DNA of 64,000 bases from Channallabes apus (Eukaryota > Chordata > Actinopteri > Siluriformes > Clariidae): positions 9,253,501 to 9,317,500 of the forward strand of contig CM060112.1 of assembly GCA_030522415.1 (NCBI GenBank), given 5' to 3'. The translations under genes and the position numbers were made by a program. This document shows positions 43,852 to 55,974 of this stretch, piece after piece. Under the pieces are notes generated by a model. The model had not been told where the DNA came from and did no database searches. It worked only from the letters and a program-made list of their open reading frames with translations. How positions within the stretch are numbered: the first letter of the stretch is position 1; every line of letters begins with the position of its first letter.

Positions 43852-44884
43852 TGATAAAATTTTGCACTTGCACCAAAACATCTAGTAGCACAGGTAGACT
43901 GATGAGGTCATATTAAATCATTAAGTCAACTGCTGAGTAGTGAGGAAATAGAACTGTCTCTCAGGATTGTGGCAGCATGTCTTCCTGCGCCAGCAGTCAG
44001 TGTGAACTCTGCTGACAGTTTCTTAACTGGATCCTCCACATGATGCACACATCAGTTCCAAGTGAGCACCTCATTCCTACACCCTCATTTTGGAGGACAG
44101 AGAGTCAAAAGAGAGCTTTTTGTTCCTCACACAACTAGATATTTTTTTTTTACATCTCTCTTATGATATCTTTTGCAATCTCTCAATTTTTATGAATCAG
44201 TGACATACAGATGCTAATTCAATAAAAGTAAATAAAACATATTAAAAATAGTACATTAATATATACCCTGCTACAGGAACTCCTGTTTAAAGACCCCACA
44301 AAAAAAGGGAAAGCATCCCCCTAAAAAAGCATCCTACCCCATTGTCCTGGTAAGGGTATGCGACATCAGCCCTCTTCAGGGCATCCATCATGCTTTTGGT
44401 GAAGTAAATAAACTGGAATATCCTGAGCACAGAAATATGAAATGGGAAATTGTGCACAGACCATAACCAAATCCTATTAATCTGAATTTATCCTGCTACA
44501 CCCGAGTTCTGGTTATTTTGTCAATCAATTACTGGATTAAAGTATCCAAAATGTAGCTATGAGGCTGTCTTACGTGATGTACATCCTGATTTATTCAATA
44601 GAGTTTTGTCAGTACAATTTTGATTGCATTTAACCTCTAGTTTATAAGAATCGGACCAGAACAATTGTTGCTCTAAAGAAAAAGTCACTACTGTATGTAA
44701 CATCACTTTTCTATGAGGACATGTTTAATATCACAATCCTTGAGAATAGATGATATTGAGATGAGATAAGCTCTGTCAAACATTCATGTAAACTATAACC
44801 TGAGGTATTAACTGGCAATTTCTGAGCCTTTGCGCAAGAGTTTATGTCTTGTTTTTTTTTTGTTATTGATTTATTAATATTTAT
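43849..44884. other. Non-coding region, no gene seen
   Basis: No recognisable coding or repeat feature. Confidence 0.4.
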
Positions 44885-45110
44885 CCATGTGCCTAGGAAA
44901 AATAGGCAACAAAAATCTCACTCCTGGGGACCTACCCATCATTTTCATTTGGGGCCAGATTGCCAGCTTGATGTCTTATTGTATCTGAAGAACTGAGGAT
45001 CAAGGACCTTGCTTAACAAGGACCCAGCATTAACAGCCCAATGTCACTGGAGCTTGAACTGGGGACCCTCTGATCAGCAGCATCTTAACCACAGGGCTAC
45101 CAATGCCCCA
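44885..45110 (-). mobile_element. tRNA-derived SINE, reverse orientation
   Basis: Minus strand begins GGGGCATTGGTAGCCCTGTG (A-box region) and has CCCAGTTCAAGCTCC (B box) about 45 bases on; the body continues through TTAAGCAAGGTCCTTGATCC to an A/T-rich end. Confidence 0.65.
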
Positions 45111-46104
45111 GTCTTGATTTAAATTACTACATTTAAATTACTTAAACATCTTTAACATGACACAATGCACAACTGATTATTAAACTGAACCAATCCTAAA
45201 CTGTGTTTTCATTAGCATCAGATTATCTCCAGACTTCCAGTTCTACAGTTTTTGCCACATCAAGGAAGTTTAGATCCACTGGCTAGATAGGCTATATGCA
45301 CTACCAACAAGAACTACAAAGACTTAAAAAAAATAGTTGGTAAAGCCAGCACAATTCATTAATGACGATTGGCATGCAAATTCACTGAAAATACAAAAAG
45401 GTAATGTGTGCATTAATGCATCAATTTCACATTATATTGTAATATTTAGATCATTTCATTTGTTTTTCAGACCTGTTCTATTGTTCTTCATGTGTTGTTT
45501 TGTTTGGTTTACCCCTTGAAGCCATACTTTACCAAATTGACTTTGCTGCTTTTATTCCTCTTGGCTGAGATTGTGTGACGTTTCTCACTACTGACCTGAA
45601 AAGATAGTCTGTGAGAGATCAGTCACTTGCTGTTTGAGCTTGTTTACCCAGGTGATGCTATCCTTTGCTCATTAAAGCACTGCCCTAGGCCTAGAATAAT
45701 CTCAAATATTACATTCTCTCCTGGTTACACAATAGTGCATATAACAGTGATATGCTAAAAGGCATTCATAAACACATTCCAAATAATGAAAATAACGTCA
45801 CTGGGGGAAGAATTTATTTTTTCACCTTTTACCATGGATGATTTTTTTTATCTTTATATCACCTGCAATGTATTACAAAATGACAAAATATGATAGCTTT
45901 ACAGAAAATGTGAAGGGTGAGGTAAGAATGGTACTGGCCTGGTCATGCTTCAGCAAACTTTAATTAGCAAAATTATATAATACTGCTGTAAGTTAAATCA
46001 CAAAGATTACATTATTGTTAATATTATTATTTATATTTTAATTAGTAGTAGTAGCAGTAGCTTAATCAAATGTTTTCTTTGTTTAACTTTGGGACAGCAG
46101 AGTA
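45111..46104. other. Non-coding region, no gene seen
   Basis: AT-rich; short AT-driven open frames only. Confidence 0.4.
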
Positions 46105-46345
46105 ACCAAGAAGAGAAGAGATGCCTTTATTTTGTTACATACAGTATACAGCACAACACAGTAAAATTTGTTTATTTGCATGTGCCAGCTTATTAGTTAG
46201 CTGGGGTCAGAGAGCAGTATCAGCCATGACACAAAACTCCAGGAGCAGAAACTGTAGGGTTAAAGGACTTCCAGCTCGATAGTGGTGGCTTGGTTAAACT
46301 GGGGCTTGAAGCATAGACCTTCTAACCAGTAACTTTGATTGCCTT
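46105..46345 (-). mobile_element. SINE-like repeat remnant
   Basis: Plus strand begins GATGCCTTTATTTTGTTACA (a reversed AATAAA-type tail) and includes AGCTGGGGTCAGAGAGCAGT, GGTTAAAGGACTT and GGGGCTTGAAGCATAGACCTTCT, as in a common fish repeat with a Pol III-like B box. No TSD found. Confidence 0.45.
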
Positions 46346-46786
46346 TGTCAAATCACAAATATGATCCTGGAGTTTAAGGATTAAGTTTACTAGGAAGGAG
46401 AAACCAGCTTGGAATAGTTTTGTTGTAGTGAACTTCTTGCACAATCACAAAACCAGAAAATAAAAGGATCTTGTTGATGTTTCGTTGAGGACAGGAAGAT
46501 TATGGCACAGTGGACTGCAGGATCTCTCTCAATGTCCATATCCTTAATGTTAATCTTGATGAATACAAGCAGAACATTGGTGTGTATTCAGTGGAGCAAT
46601 TTAAGTGCTCCCATCGGGTTAAACTTTTTTTTGAACATTGCTAACATAGACAGCATATAATATAACAGAAATATTATATACATTTCCATTTGGGGGAGCT
46701 TCTTTATAAATGTGAGGATATACTGTATATCAATCATGACCCTAGACAAAAGGAACATTTCAAAATGATGTTTTAGTCACCTAAAG
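46346..46786. other. Non-coding region, no gene seen
   Basis: Nothing recognised. Confidence 0.35.
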
Positions 46787-46905
46787 AAATTCAAATTCTA
46801 ATTTTATTTGTCACATATACAGTCATACACAGTACGAAATGCAGTGAAATGCTTATACGACCGCCAGTGACCTTAAAAAATAAAATAATAACAGGAATAA
46901 ATAAA
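46787..46905 (-). mobile_element. LINE-B-type 3' terminus
   Basis: Reverse of the LINE-B end at 12300-12403: TTCAAATTCTAATTTTATTT, GTCACATATACAGTCATACA, GACCGCCAGTGACCTT. It may extend to about 47140 as an A-rich relic. Confidence 0.75.
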
Positions 46906-47362
46906 AACCTGAAAAATAAAATTTTGACAGGAAGCCATTTTCTACACTGTTTCGTTAGAGGCAGAGTTCTACACTTATTACCCAGAAACAAAAGAAGAAA
47001 AATTTGTACATTATATAGGAAAAAAAAAAACATTACAAAATGTAGTTACAATTTTGTAGAAAGTATGCAAACACAGTATGCATATGTTCTGTTATCATGC
47101 ATGTTAGCACAGCAGCTATTAACATTCATTTATCAATAATCATTTTTCTTGGAGAAAATGAAATGAAAAAAAAAAATGCTTAGTAGCTTGTCATGTTTGC
47201 AGGAAACTGCAAATCCCTCTACATAGACATATTTCCTGTTGAAAGAAAGAAAATGAAGGAGAGAAAGTTGCAGTTTTATATCTCACCATTTCAAAAATAT
47301 CTGGAGACTACTTCTAAACATTTTCCTGTAACTTTAACAGCCAAAAATATTGTCAGGGCTAC

Positions 47363-48248
47363 TTTTTTTTTTTTTTTTAGATTAGATTCGATTATCAACT
47401 TTATTGTCATTACACATGTACAAGTACAAGGCAACCAAATGCAGTTTAGGTCTAACCAGAAGTGCAATTAGCAGAAAGTGCAGGATAAAGGTATAAGTTC
47501 TAAGTACACTTGAAAGGAATATGTGCAGGGAGAAGCTATGGGTACAGTAACTATTACAGAAAGATATTATGTGAGCATAATATACAGATTGCTAGTAACT
47601 ATACTTATAAATTTACAATGGATGAACCGTATATACAAGTTGCTATTAACTGTAGTCAGGAATTTGCAAATAGATATGAACATAATGTATGGGATATTAT
47701 GTGAGCATAGTATACAGATTGCAAATAACTATAATTATAAATTTACAGTGGGTGAACAATATATACAAGTTGCTGTTAACTGTAGTTGGGAATTTGCAAA
47801 TAGATATGAGCATAATGTACAGGTTGCTATTTTCTATAGACAGGAATTTACAAGTAGACATGTTTGAATATATACTCACTCAGAAGTTTACAAATGTATT
47901 GTGCATGGATATTTGTATTTTCAAAGAGGTATGTACATTATAGTGCAGTCCATATTAAATAGTCTAAAGTGTAAATAGTGTAATGGGAAGAGTATAGGGG
48001 TGTGTGAGGGGTGGGCAGGTGTCAGTGGGTGGCAAAGTCCAATAAGGAGACAGCTCTGGGAAAGAAGCTGTTCCTCAGTCTGCTGGTTCTTGACCTGAGA
48101 CACCTGAAGCGCCAACCAGAAGGCAGGAGAGAAAATAGTTTGTGGGCAGAGTGGGAGTAATCCTTAAGAATACTGCATGCTCGACGCACACAGTGTTTCT
48201 TTTGAATGTCCTCAATGGCTGGAAGTGGAGTCCCTATAATACGCAATG
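47363..48248 (-). mobile_element. LINE-E 3' end (Rex1/L2-like) with internal UTR repeats
   Basis: Begins at the plus-strand side with T16 and AGATTAGATTCGATTATCAA (3' tail on minus). Two imperfect copies of a block of about 130 bp (47565-47694 and 47695-47825) form the 3' UTR. At 48030-48245 the minus strand encodes the RT C-terminus: IIGTPLPAIEDIQ, VRRACSILKDYSHSAHKLFS, LLPSGWRFRCLRSRTSRLRN, SFFPRAVSLLD. 5'-truncated. Confidence 0.75.
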
Positions 48249-48269
48249 GAATATATAATATATATATTC

Positions 48270-48636
48270 TGACAAAGTGTTGATAGTAGGAGACTTTAAC
48301 ATTCATGTAGATGATGCTAACGACGCTTTAGCACTCACATTTATGGATTTACTAAATTCCTTTGGGGTTAAGCAAAATATAATTGGAGCAACTCACCGCT
48401 TTAATCATACGCTAGATTTAATTATATCCCATGGTATAGATGTCTCTAATATAGAGATCATACCTCAAAGTGATGATATCACAGATCATCACCTCCTGAC
48501 ATATACTCTACCCGTAGAACAGATTAGCTGTCTCTCCCCACGTTATCAATCTGTTAGAAATATGAATCCCACTACTAAAGACAGATTCGCAAGTAATCTG
48601 CCGGATCTGTCCCAATTTCTTATTAGACCCCTAAAT
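48270..48636 (+). pseudogene. LINE-D endonuclease C-terminal half
   Basis: Open frame DKVLIVGDFNIHVDDANDAL (catalytic GDFN), FMDLLNSFGVKQNIIGATHR, FNHTLDLIISHGIDVSNIEI, SDDITDHHLLTYTLPVEQ (TDHH in place of SDHH/SDHY). The protein stops making LINE-D sense at LIRPLN, where LINE-C sequence begins; the open frame runs on into the insert to about 48852. Confidence 0.85.
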
Positions 48637-49366
48637 CTCCTCCTCTTCTCTTCCTCCCCCTCTTTCTCTTTCCTCTCTCCCCCTGTCTCCCCCTTTCACT
48701 CTTTCTCTCTCTCTCTCTGTCGAGCTACACATGTGGTTCCTGAGCTGCCAGTGATCCAGACTCCCTCTGCCCTCCGGACCTGTCTGGTCCATCCTGGTGC
48801 CTGGTTTCTGGTTGGAGGTCTCATCGCATGGATGCCCCGTGTGTCTCTTTAGGATGCGTCTGGTGTCTGGGGATGATTCTATCTACTTATAAGATGGTTC
48901 TGGCCTCGACTGGTGTTGTCAGCTGTTTCTCTGAGGACTTGACAATTCGATAGTTCTGGACTGGAACTTTCTACAAGTCTATCTGAGTCTCGAATAATTA
49001 CTGGACTCCATTTTACATCAACTATTATAACATCAATTAACATCAACTATTATAGCTGAACCTAACACTTAACACAGTATAAATGCAGATCATTTCCTGC
49101 TATCTGTTTCACCCAGATGAGGATGGGTTCCCTGTCGAGTCTGGTTCCTCTCAAGGTTTCTTCCTATTACCATCTCAGGGAGTTTTTCCTTGCCACTGTC
49201 GCCCTCGGGCTTGCTCACCAGGGACTATCTGAACATTTTGATTCATACACATTCACATTCCATACAAACTTAAATAATTCTTTTGATTGTGTAAAGCTGT
49301 TTTGAGACAATGTCAATTGTTAAAAGCGCTATACAAATAAAACTGAATTGAAAAAAAAAACTGAAT
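48637..49366 (+). mobile_element. LINE-C copy 4, 3' UTR fragment inserted in LINE-D
   Basis: It starts in the CT-rich zone of the LINE-C 3' UTR and ends with ACAAATAAAACTGAATTG plus A10. TAAAT is present at both edges (48632-48636 and 49367-49371), and LINE-D reads RPLN|ADDLDEV across them, so the join restores the LINE-D frame. Confidence 0.85.
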
Positions 49367-49371
49367 TAAAT

Positions 49372-49588
49372 GCAGATGATCTAGATGAAGTGACTAGCAG
49401 CATGGGCACTATTTTTACCAGTACATTAGACACTGTTGCTCCCATCAGATTAAAAAAAAGTCAGAGATAAAACATTTGCACCGTGGTACAACAGTCATAC
49501 TCGCGCCCTAAAGAGAGCAACCCGTAACCTCGAGCGAAAATGGAGGAAAACTAAATTAGAAGTTTTTCGAATTGCGTATAAAGACAGT
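49372..49588 (+). pseudogene. LINE-D linker between endonuclease and RT, one frameshift
   Basis: Reads [29 protein letters not shown], then a one-base shift in an A8 run (49452-49459), then [40 protein letters not shown] and onward without a stop into the RT frame. Confidence 0.8.
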
Positions 49589-51439
49589 ATGTGCAGCTAT
49601 AGACAGGCTCTAAAAACTGCTAGGACTGAGCATCTTAGCCAACTGATAGCAAGAAACCAAAACAATCCCAGGTTCTTATTTAGTACAGTGGCTCGCCTAA
49701 CAAAACCTAAGATGCCCGCAGAGAGTATCCCATCACAGTTTAGAAGTGAAGACTTTATGGACTTCTTTAATGAAAAAATCAATAATATCAGGAAGAAAAT
49801 AATGGAGGTTCAACCTCTAATAGTATCTCACGATCCAGTTCAGCCTATAGCTTCACATTTAGATTTTCACTGCTTTACAGGTATAGGACAGGAAGAGCTG
49901 TATAAACTTATCACCTCGGCTAAATCAACAACGTGCCTGTTAGACACAATCCCAACCAGATTTTTAAAAGAAGTGATGCTTACGGTTGGAGAGCCACTTC
50001 TAAACATTATTAACTCTTCATTACACCTAGGTCACGTCCCTAAACCTTTCAAGTTAGCAGTTATTAAGCCGCTTCTTAAAAAATCTAATTTGGACGCGAA
50101 TGAAATAACAAATTACAGACCGATTTCAAACCTTCCGTTCATATCAAAAATGCTAGAAAAAGTAGTATCAGCTCAAATTTGCACATTCTTGCAGGATAAC
50201 AACATCCTTGAAGAATTTCAGTTAGGTTTCAGGCCCCATCATAGCACAGAAACTGCACTAGTTAAGATTACAAATGACTTGTTTTTAGCTTCAGACCAAG
50301 GCTGCATCTCATTGCTAGTCCTGCTCGATCTTAGTGCTGCATTCGACACTATAGATCATAATATTCTCATAGATCGCTTACAAAATTATATAGGTATCCA
50401 GGGACAGGCATTAAAATGGTTTAGATCTTACCTGTCTGATCGCTACCATTTTGTAGATCTAAATGGAGAACCGTCTGGTGTAATGCCAGTGAAATATGGG
50501 GTCCCACAAGGGTCAGTTTTAGGACCTCTGTTGTTCTCAATATACATGCTTCCCTTGGGTAACATCATTAGAAGACATGGGATTAGTTTCCATTGTTATG
50601 CTGATGATACCCAATTATATATCTCAACTAAACCAGACGAAATACCCAAGTTGTCTAGATTAACTGAGTGTGTCCAGGACATAAAAGATTGGATGACCAA
50701 TAACTTTCTTTTATTAAATTCAGATAAGACAGAGATATTACTTATTGGCCCAAAAACCAGCACACAACAGCTTTCACAATTCAGCCTGCGCTTAGAAGGA
50801 TGTACTGTTACTACCAGCTCAGCAGTAAAAGACCTGGGCGTAATATTAGACAGTAACTTGTCTTTTGAAAATCACATTTCAAATATCACAAAAACAGCCT
50901 TTTTCCATCTTCGAAATATTGCTAAACTTAGGAACATCTTATCCGTATCTGATGCAGAAAAACTAGTTCATGCATTCATGACCTCCAGACTGGACTATTG
51001 TAATGCATTACTAGGTGGTTGTCCTGCATCCTCAATAAACAAGCTTCAGTTAATCCAAAATGCAGCTGCCAGGGTTCTCACTAGATCCAGAAAATATGAT
51101 CATATAACCCCAATATTATCATCCCTGCACTGGCTACCTGTTCAGTTTAGAATAAATTACAAAATAGTATTACTTACATACAAGGCCTTAAATGGTTTAG
51201 CTCCCACATACCTAACCAGTCTTCTGATGCGCTACAATCCACCACGCGCCTTAAGATCACAAAGCTCCGGACTTCTGGTAGTTCCCAGACTTTCAAAATC
51301 TACAAAAGGGGGTAGGGCTTTTTCATATTTAGCTCCAAAGCTTTGGAATAGCCTAACAGACAGTGTTTGGGGAGCAGACACGGTTTCTCAGTTCAAAAGT
51401 AGACTCAAGACGCATCTTTTTAATCTGGCATACACATAA
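49589..51439 (+). CDS. LINE-D reverse transcriptase, 616-codon intact frame
   Basis: Uninterrupted from the ATG at 49589 to the stop at 51437-51439. RT motifs in order: [12 protein letters not shown] (155-166), [13 protein letters not shown] (175-187), [14 protein letters not shown] (213-226), [16 protein letters not shown] (motif A, 245-260), [18 protein letters not shown] (motif B, 303-320), [12 protein letters not shown] (motif C, YADD 337-340), then thumb blocks [45 protein letters not shown] and the C-terminal [16 protein letters not shown]. The product would prime on nicked target DNA and copy LINE RNA. The ATG is internal to the ancestral ORF2 (frame continues upstream to the A8 frameshift), so the true protein was longer; without the endonuclease half the copy is non-autonomous. 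Confidence 0.92.
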   Translation: MCSYRQALKTARTEHLSQLIARNQNNPRFLFSTVARLTKPKMPAESIPSQFRSEDFMDFFNEKINNIRKKIMEVQPLIVSHDPVQPIASHLDFHCFTGIGQEELYKLITSAKSTTCLLDTIPTRFLKEVMLTVGEPLLNIINSSLHLGHVPKPFKLAVIKPLLKKSNLDANEITNYRPISNLPFISKMLEKVVSAQICTFLQDNNILEEFQLGFRPHHSTETALVKITNDLFLASDQGCISLLVLLDLSAAFDTIDHNILIDRLQNYIGIQGQALKWFRSYLSDRYHFVDLNGEPSGVMPVKYGVPQGSVLGPLLFSIYMLPLGNIIRRHGISFHCYADDTQLYISTKPDEIPKLSRLTECVQDIKDWMTNNFLLLNSDKTEILLIGPKTSTQQLSQFSLRLEGCTVTTSSAVKDLGVILDSNLSFENHISNITKTAFFHLRNIAKLRNILSVSDAEKLVHAFMTSRLDYCNALLGGCPASSINKLQLIQNAAARVLTRSRKYDHITPILSSLHWLPVQFRINYKIVLLTYKALNGLAPTYLTSLLMRYNPPRALRSQSSGLLVVPRLSKSTKGGRAFSYLAPKLWNSLTDSVWGADTVSQFKSRLKTHLFNLAYT

Positions 51440-52128
51440 CTCATCCCATAATCTCATACTCCAGTACACCTATACCGAATGGCAACTACACTAATTCTCC
51501 CCATCTGTTCTGTATTTCTCTAACCATCCCGAGGCATCGGGAGATTTTGCCAGCTTCAGTAGACAAAGGCCGACCCTGCGAGGTTCCTGAGGCATCCAGA
51601 GAAGGACCAGCTCCAGCTGGATTCAGCTTTATGATGGTTGGAGCTACACATGCTGCTCCTGTGCTTCCAGTGATCCAGACCTCATCTGCCCTCTGCACCT
51701 ACTGACTCGTCCCTATGCTGAACTGGTCTTCATGTCAATTTAAATAATTTCTGTCATATTGAATTTTCACCTGCACAACACACAAGATGTTATATCATTT
51801 CTATCTGTTATCGCCCAAATGAGGATGGGTTCCCTGTTGAGTCTGGTTCCTCTCAAGGTTTCTTCCTAATGCCATCTCAGGGAGTTTTTCCTTGCCACCG
51901 TCGCAGTCACCCTTGGCTTGCTCATCAGAGAAATTTCATTCATTCGTCTCATTATTATTATCTGCACATTGTTCTCACATATCCACACTTCCAATTATTT
52001 TCTTTTCTATAATTATTATTATTTTTATTTTTTTTGTTAAATTTCTTTAATTTTTGTGAAGCTGCTTTGAGACAATGACCATTGTTAAAAGTGCTATATA
52101 AATAAAATTGAATTGAATTGAATTGAAT
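51440..52128 (+). other. LINE-D 3' UTR and tail
   Basis: Conserved region of about 690 bases, repeated reversed at 24811-25545. It shares CTCTCAAGGTTTCTTCCTA, CATCTCAGGGAGTTTTTCCT and the terminal GAGACAATG-ATTGTTAAAA-GCTATA block with LINE-C, and ends in (GAATT)n. Confidence 0.85.
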
Positions 52129-53047
52129 ATAAATTAATGGAAGTGGAGTCCTTTTACACACACACACGCACACCAAAAGCTATTGTATGTGGAAGCAGTG
52201 CTGTAGAAGGGCAAATGTGTTTTGTAGTAATAATAATTATAATATGTGTATGTGTGTGTATGTATGAAATATATATAAATTATTATTATTATTATTATTG
52301 TACTTTTTTAGCTCAAGCTCAACAAGAATGTATAATTTAGAGTCACAACATTACCTAAATATATAGCATATTGATATTGATTGTCTTTTATCGAGGAAAG
52401 ACAGAGCAAGAATGTAAGATTTTTTTTTAGGTGTTTGGCCTCAGGATGAGGGTGAGCGTCCATTTTTTATTGCCTGTCTGTTTAAAATAAATTCACAAAA
52501 GAAAGGGGGTTAGCAAGGGTCAGAAATGATCCAATAAAAACATTCATACAGTAATGGCTTGTTTGTTTCTTATGCATAAATGTGTTAATTGCTTCTTGGG
52601 ATAAAATAATATGAAAATACCAATTTTACGAACAAGTTAATGCTGAAAATATGCACAATAATATTTTAACCACCAAATTATAAATAAACTGAGAAGCTAC
52701 TCAAACTATTTCATGTTTATGCTAGAGATGGAGGCTTGTCTCAGTTGAGCAACAGTGTTATTTTGTTATATCTACTACACTGAGGAGCAATATTACGTTG
52801 TGTGATACTGGCTGACACATTTTTATAACCTTGAAACACAGTGAAACCAGAATAAAATCCACACTCAGTCAGAACAAGGGAAATGACAGTAGGCACCCTG
52901 AAGCTGTGAGACAGCAACACTATACACTGCACCACCCAAGCATAGATATACACCAGATAGTACCCTGTGTTTTCTGGAGATTGTGGCAGTGAGCATTCAG
53001 TAACCACCACACTCAAGGATGAAAGGTACAAAAACTCACCTGAGTCA
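52129..53047. other. Non-coding region with short microsatellites
   Basis: (CA)n at 52157-52171, (GT)n near 52241-52262 and (TTA)n at 52277-52299. No gene seen. Confidence 0.4.
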
Positions 53048-53232
53048 AATTTACATTTGGCAGATGCCCTTATCAAGAACAACTTGCACTTCATCACATT
53101 ATCCGTCTGAGCAGTTGTGGATTAAGGGCCATGCTTAAGATTTTGGTTAAGCAACTTTTGTGATTGTTGAAACCAGAACCTTCCTTGGTACCTCGGTAGT
53201 CCAGCCCCCTAACCACTGAGCTACCCCTGTTA
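53048..53232 (-). mobile_element. tRNA-derived SINE, reverse orientation
   Basis: Minus strand starts at the head AGGGGTAGCTCAGTGGTTAG (A box), B-box-like CTGGTTTCAAC, and ends in GGGCATCTGCCAAATGTAAA. The head and tail are those of a common fish tRNA SINE. Confidence 0.7.
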
Positions 53233-53644
53233 CCTCTTTCACTGAGGGTGACTGAGTTTGATTAAACATCCAGATTTTTTTATGCAAATGAACACAATTC
53301 ATTTAATTTTGAAATATTTTTTTTTCTGTTATGAAACCACATTCATAATGTTATATTAAGCACAAAAAGTATCTAATCCAGAGTCTAATTTCAGTCATCA
53401 TGCCTTTATTTGTTTACACTGTTGGCTGAATGACAGAGCTTATGAGCAACTAATTAACAGAACACCTTCACAAGGATATCAGGATTCAAAGGGGATGATG
53501 ACATCCTGCTAATTACTGTATCACCCCATTCCAGAAGTGATGAGAATGTCAATAAATTTGATCTCAAGTGTATCACTGACCAGCTTAAATATATTTTATA
53601 AATATAAACAAAGTTATAATGACGGAAACACAATAAAAATGGTC
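53233..53644. other. AT-rich spacer
   Basis: No gene or repeat recognised. Confidence 0.4.
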
Positions 53645-53836
53645 AAGGTTAGCTTAGTGGTTTAAGACATTGGACTAGAGTTCGGACGGTCCCAGGTTTA
53701 AACACCGTGACCAACAGATGCCCCTGTTGGGTGCTTGAGCACGACTCTTACCCCTCAAACTGCTCTGATGTATATTGAGATAATGAGAGATAAGTTGGTC
53801 TAGATAAGGTTTTCTGAAGAATGCCTAAATGTAAAT
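53645..53836 (+). mobile_element. tRNA-derived SINE, forward orientation
   Basis: Head AAGGTTAGCTTAGTGGTTTA (A box) and CCCAGGTTTAAACACC (B box), body CTGTTGGGTGCTTGAGCACG, end GAATGCCTAAATGTAAAT. Same tail type as 53048-53232, opposite orientation. Confidence 0.7.
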
Positions 53837-53919
53837 CTCTATCACCTTTTCTTTCAATAACACTATTTAATAATTTATATAATTTATAATTTAATAGATT
53901 ATAAATAATGATTGTGGCA

Positions 53920-54960
53920 GTTTTGCAAGTTGAGTTTTTGCCCTACTTTGCTAGATACAAGACTTCAGCTGTTCAACAGTTCATGGTCACTGTTGTCTGA
54001 TTCTCCTTTTAATGATGTTCCGTACATTTTCAATAGAAAAGACAGATCCAGACTACTTGCAGGCCAGTCAGGATACACACTCTGTATCTACAAAGCAATC
54101 TTGTTGTGGCATGACATTGTTTTGCTGAAATAACCACAGGCTTCACAGCAATAGATGTTGGCTTGATGTCAGCATATGTCTCTCTAAAATCCCAAAATAC
54201 ATCTCTTTGTCAAGTCCACCTTTACAAATATACATGTATGTGTGTATTTGTGGAGCTTTTTTTTTTTTTTACCTTCCATCTTTGCTACAGAAAACATGAA
54301 AGGTGTTCTTGAAATCAAGCTAAAATGTTGACTCATTTGACCACAGCACACGTTTCCACTGTCTTTCGCTTCACAGCTAACTTGGCACCATTTATGCATA
54401 GAATTGATGTGTGGTGTTCTCTTTGCATAATACAGGCTCAGGTTGCATTTCTTGATCTAGCGTCAGACTGCATTATGTGACAACGGTTTTCCCAAGTCCC
54501 CCTTGAGCTTATCTGACTATATTTATTACAGCAGATAGATCTGAGATGTTGTCTTCCACAAACTAAGATTTCTCCAGATTTCTTGATGAGGTTTCTTATT
54601 ACAATAACATTTACTGCTGTTTGTTGGCATTTGTTTGCCAATGGTAAAGTCGTAGTCTACAAACTGTCTCTGCATATAGTCGGAACTGTGGATCCAATTT
54701 TTATTCCCAGTCATGACCCCCTTGTGTATTACCAATTTACTGTACCTGCTTATTGTAAAATTATTTAAATGTGTCACTCTTATTTGGCCACTGTCTCATC
54801 TTTTTGATGGTGTTTGCTGCATCCAGTTAAATTTATTTTGTACAATTAGATTGTTCAGCTTAAACCCACCACAATTCCCCACAGTTAGACTACAATCCCT
54901 GTTGTGAAGCAGGTGGGGAATGCATCATATTGTTGTGGTGCAAAATGTCTAGTGGACAAT
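53920..54960 (-). mobile_element. Possible decayed DNA transposon
   Basis: On the plus strand AGGCCAGTCAGGATACACAC, TGTTGTGGCATGACATTG and TTGACTCATTTGACCACAGC resemble the reversed coding region of fish DNA transposons (TSP/DESTF-type phrases: 'primary sequence encodes W-S-N-Q-S-T-F' around 54320-54345). Every frame is broken and no inverted repeats were found. Family not assigned. Confidence 0.3.
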
Positions 54961-54999
54961 CCTAGAACACCACCCAGTCCAGTTTGCAACAGAAAACCA

Positions 55000-55439
55000 A
55001 GTAAGAGTAACAACCAAGTAAGTTTCTGGAAAGTTAAAAAATATTGACTCTCCTATTTACATTATTACATTGATATTGATACATTATGTTTTTTTTAAAT
55101 CATGCAATCCTTTTCTGTAAAAAAAATATAATTTTCCAAATTTTCTGTAAAAGTCCATAATTTAATATATAAAACCATTGTCAGTGATTTGTATGTCATG
55201 TATATCAATAGAAATATCAATGTTCAAAATATAAAAAAAGTAAATCAGTTTTTTTCTTTTCATTTTTATACTTTTATAGAGGAAATTGTCTGGAAATAGC
55301 AGAACCATGATTGTCGGACTATGAATGTGCATGTACTGGTGAGATGAACTGTTTTTGAACAATATTTCTCCTAAATTCAAAATATAACTAATATAAAATA
55401 GAGTGTATATTTAAAGGAAATGACCACAACTCAACAGAT
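55000..55439. other. AT-rich spacer
   Basis: Nothing recognised. Confidence 0.35.
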
Positions 55440-55840
55440 CAAAGTAACCCAAGATGTAGAGGTTTAATAACTCAAATAAAACAAAATGCTAATAATTTAT
55501 GAATAAATTGTGCTAATGCTTTGGCTAAAAACATTAAGAAATCAGTATTTGGTGGAATAACCCCGATTTGCAATTACAGCTTTCAATGCGTTTTTTGCCA
55601 TGCTCTCCACAAGTTTTTCACATTGCTGTTGGGTAACTTATGTATACCATCCTTTTCGCAAACATTTGATGACATTCCAGAAGTTTTCTGGAGTAAGTTG
55701 CAGTGTACTCTTATTAGTTTTTTTTCCTGAGTTGTGTAAATTGAGTTTTACACAACTGACAATAATACGTCCAAATCTAGAACCCATGTCAATCCATGGT
55801 GGCAGATCTAAATTGCTCTCTCTAAAGATCACTCCTCAGC
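55440..55840 (-). mobile_element. Tc1/mariner-type remnant
   Basis: Plus strand AGTATTTGGTGGAATAACCC, GCAATTACAGCTTTCAATGC, TTTTGCCATGCTCTCCACAA, TTTTTCACATTGCTGTTGGG and GACATTCCAGAAGTTTTC match, reversed, the C-terminal coding part of Tc1-type transposases in fish. Broken and short; the catalytic residues are not readable. Confidence 0.4.
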
Positions 55841-55974
55841 ATTTATAACTTGAACTGAATTATAGTGGCCTCAGATGACTTGTGCGCATGTGAGTGTGTA
55901 TATGTGCATGTGAGTTAAACTCATCTTTTGATTATACCATTATGCCAAATGGGATGTACTGTAATGTAAGCACA

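Larger units (their letters stand above)
48262..52128 (+). mobile_element. LINE-D, most complete copy, split by LINE-C copy 4
   Basis: Plus-strand CR1/L2-group LINE. The endonuclease C-terminal half (48270-48636) and the remaining ORF2 (49372-51439) are separated by a LINE-C 3' fragment. The 3' UTR ends AATAAAATTGAATTGAATTG at 52128. RT is fully open, so this is the youngest-looking LINE copy in the window. It abuts LINE-E at its 5' end through an AT-rich joint. Confidence 0.88.

Noticed and set aside
43666..43916. Open frames of alternating I and Y on both strands
   Set aside because: Translation of the (AT)n microsatellite.
47510..47943. Overlapping plus-strand frames of 64-114 codons with internal repeats
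   Set aside because: Antisense of the repeated LINE-E 3' UTR.
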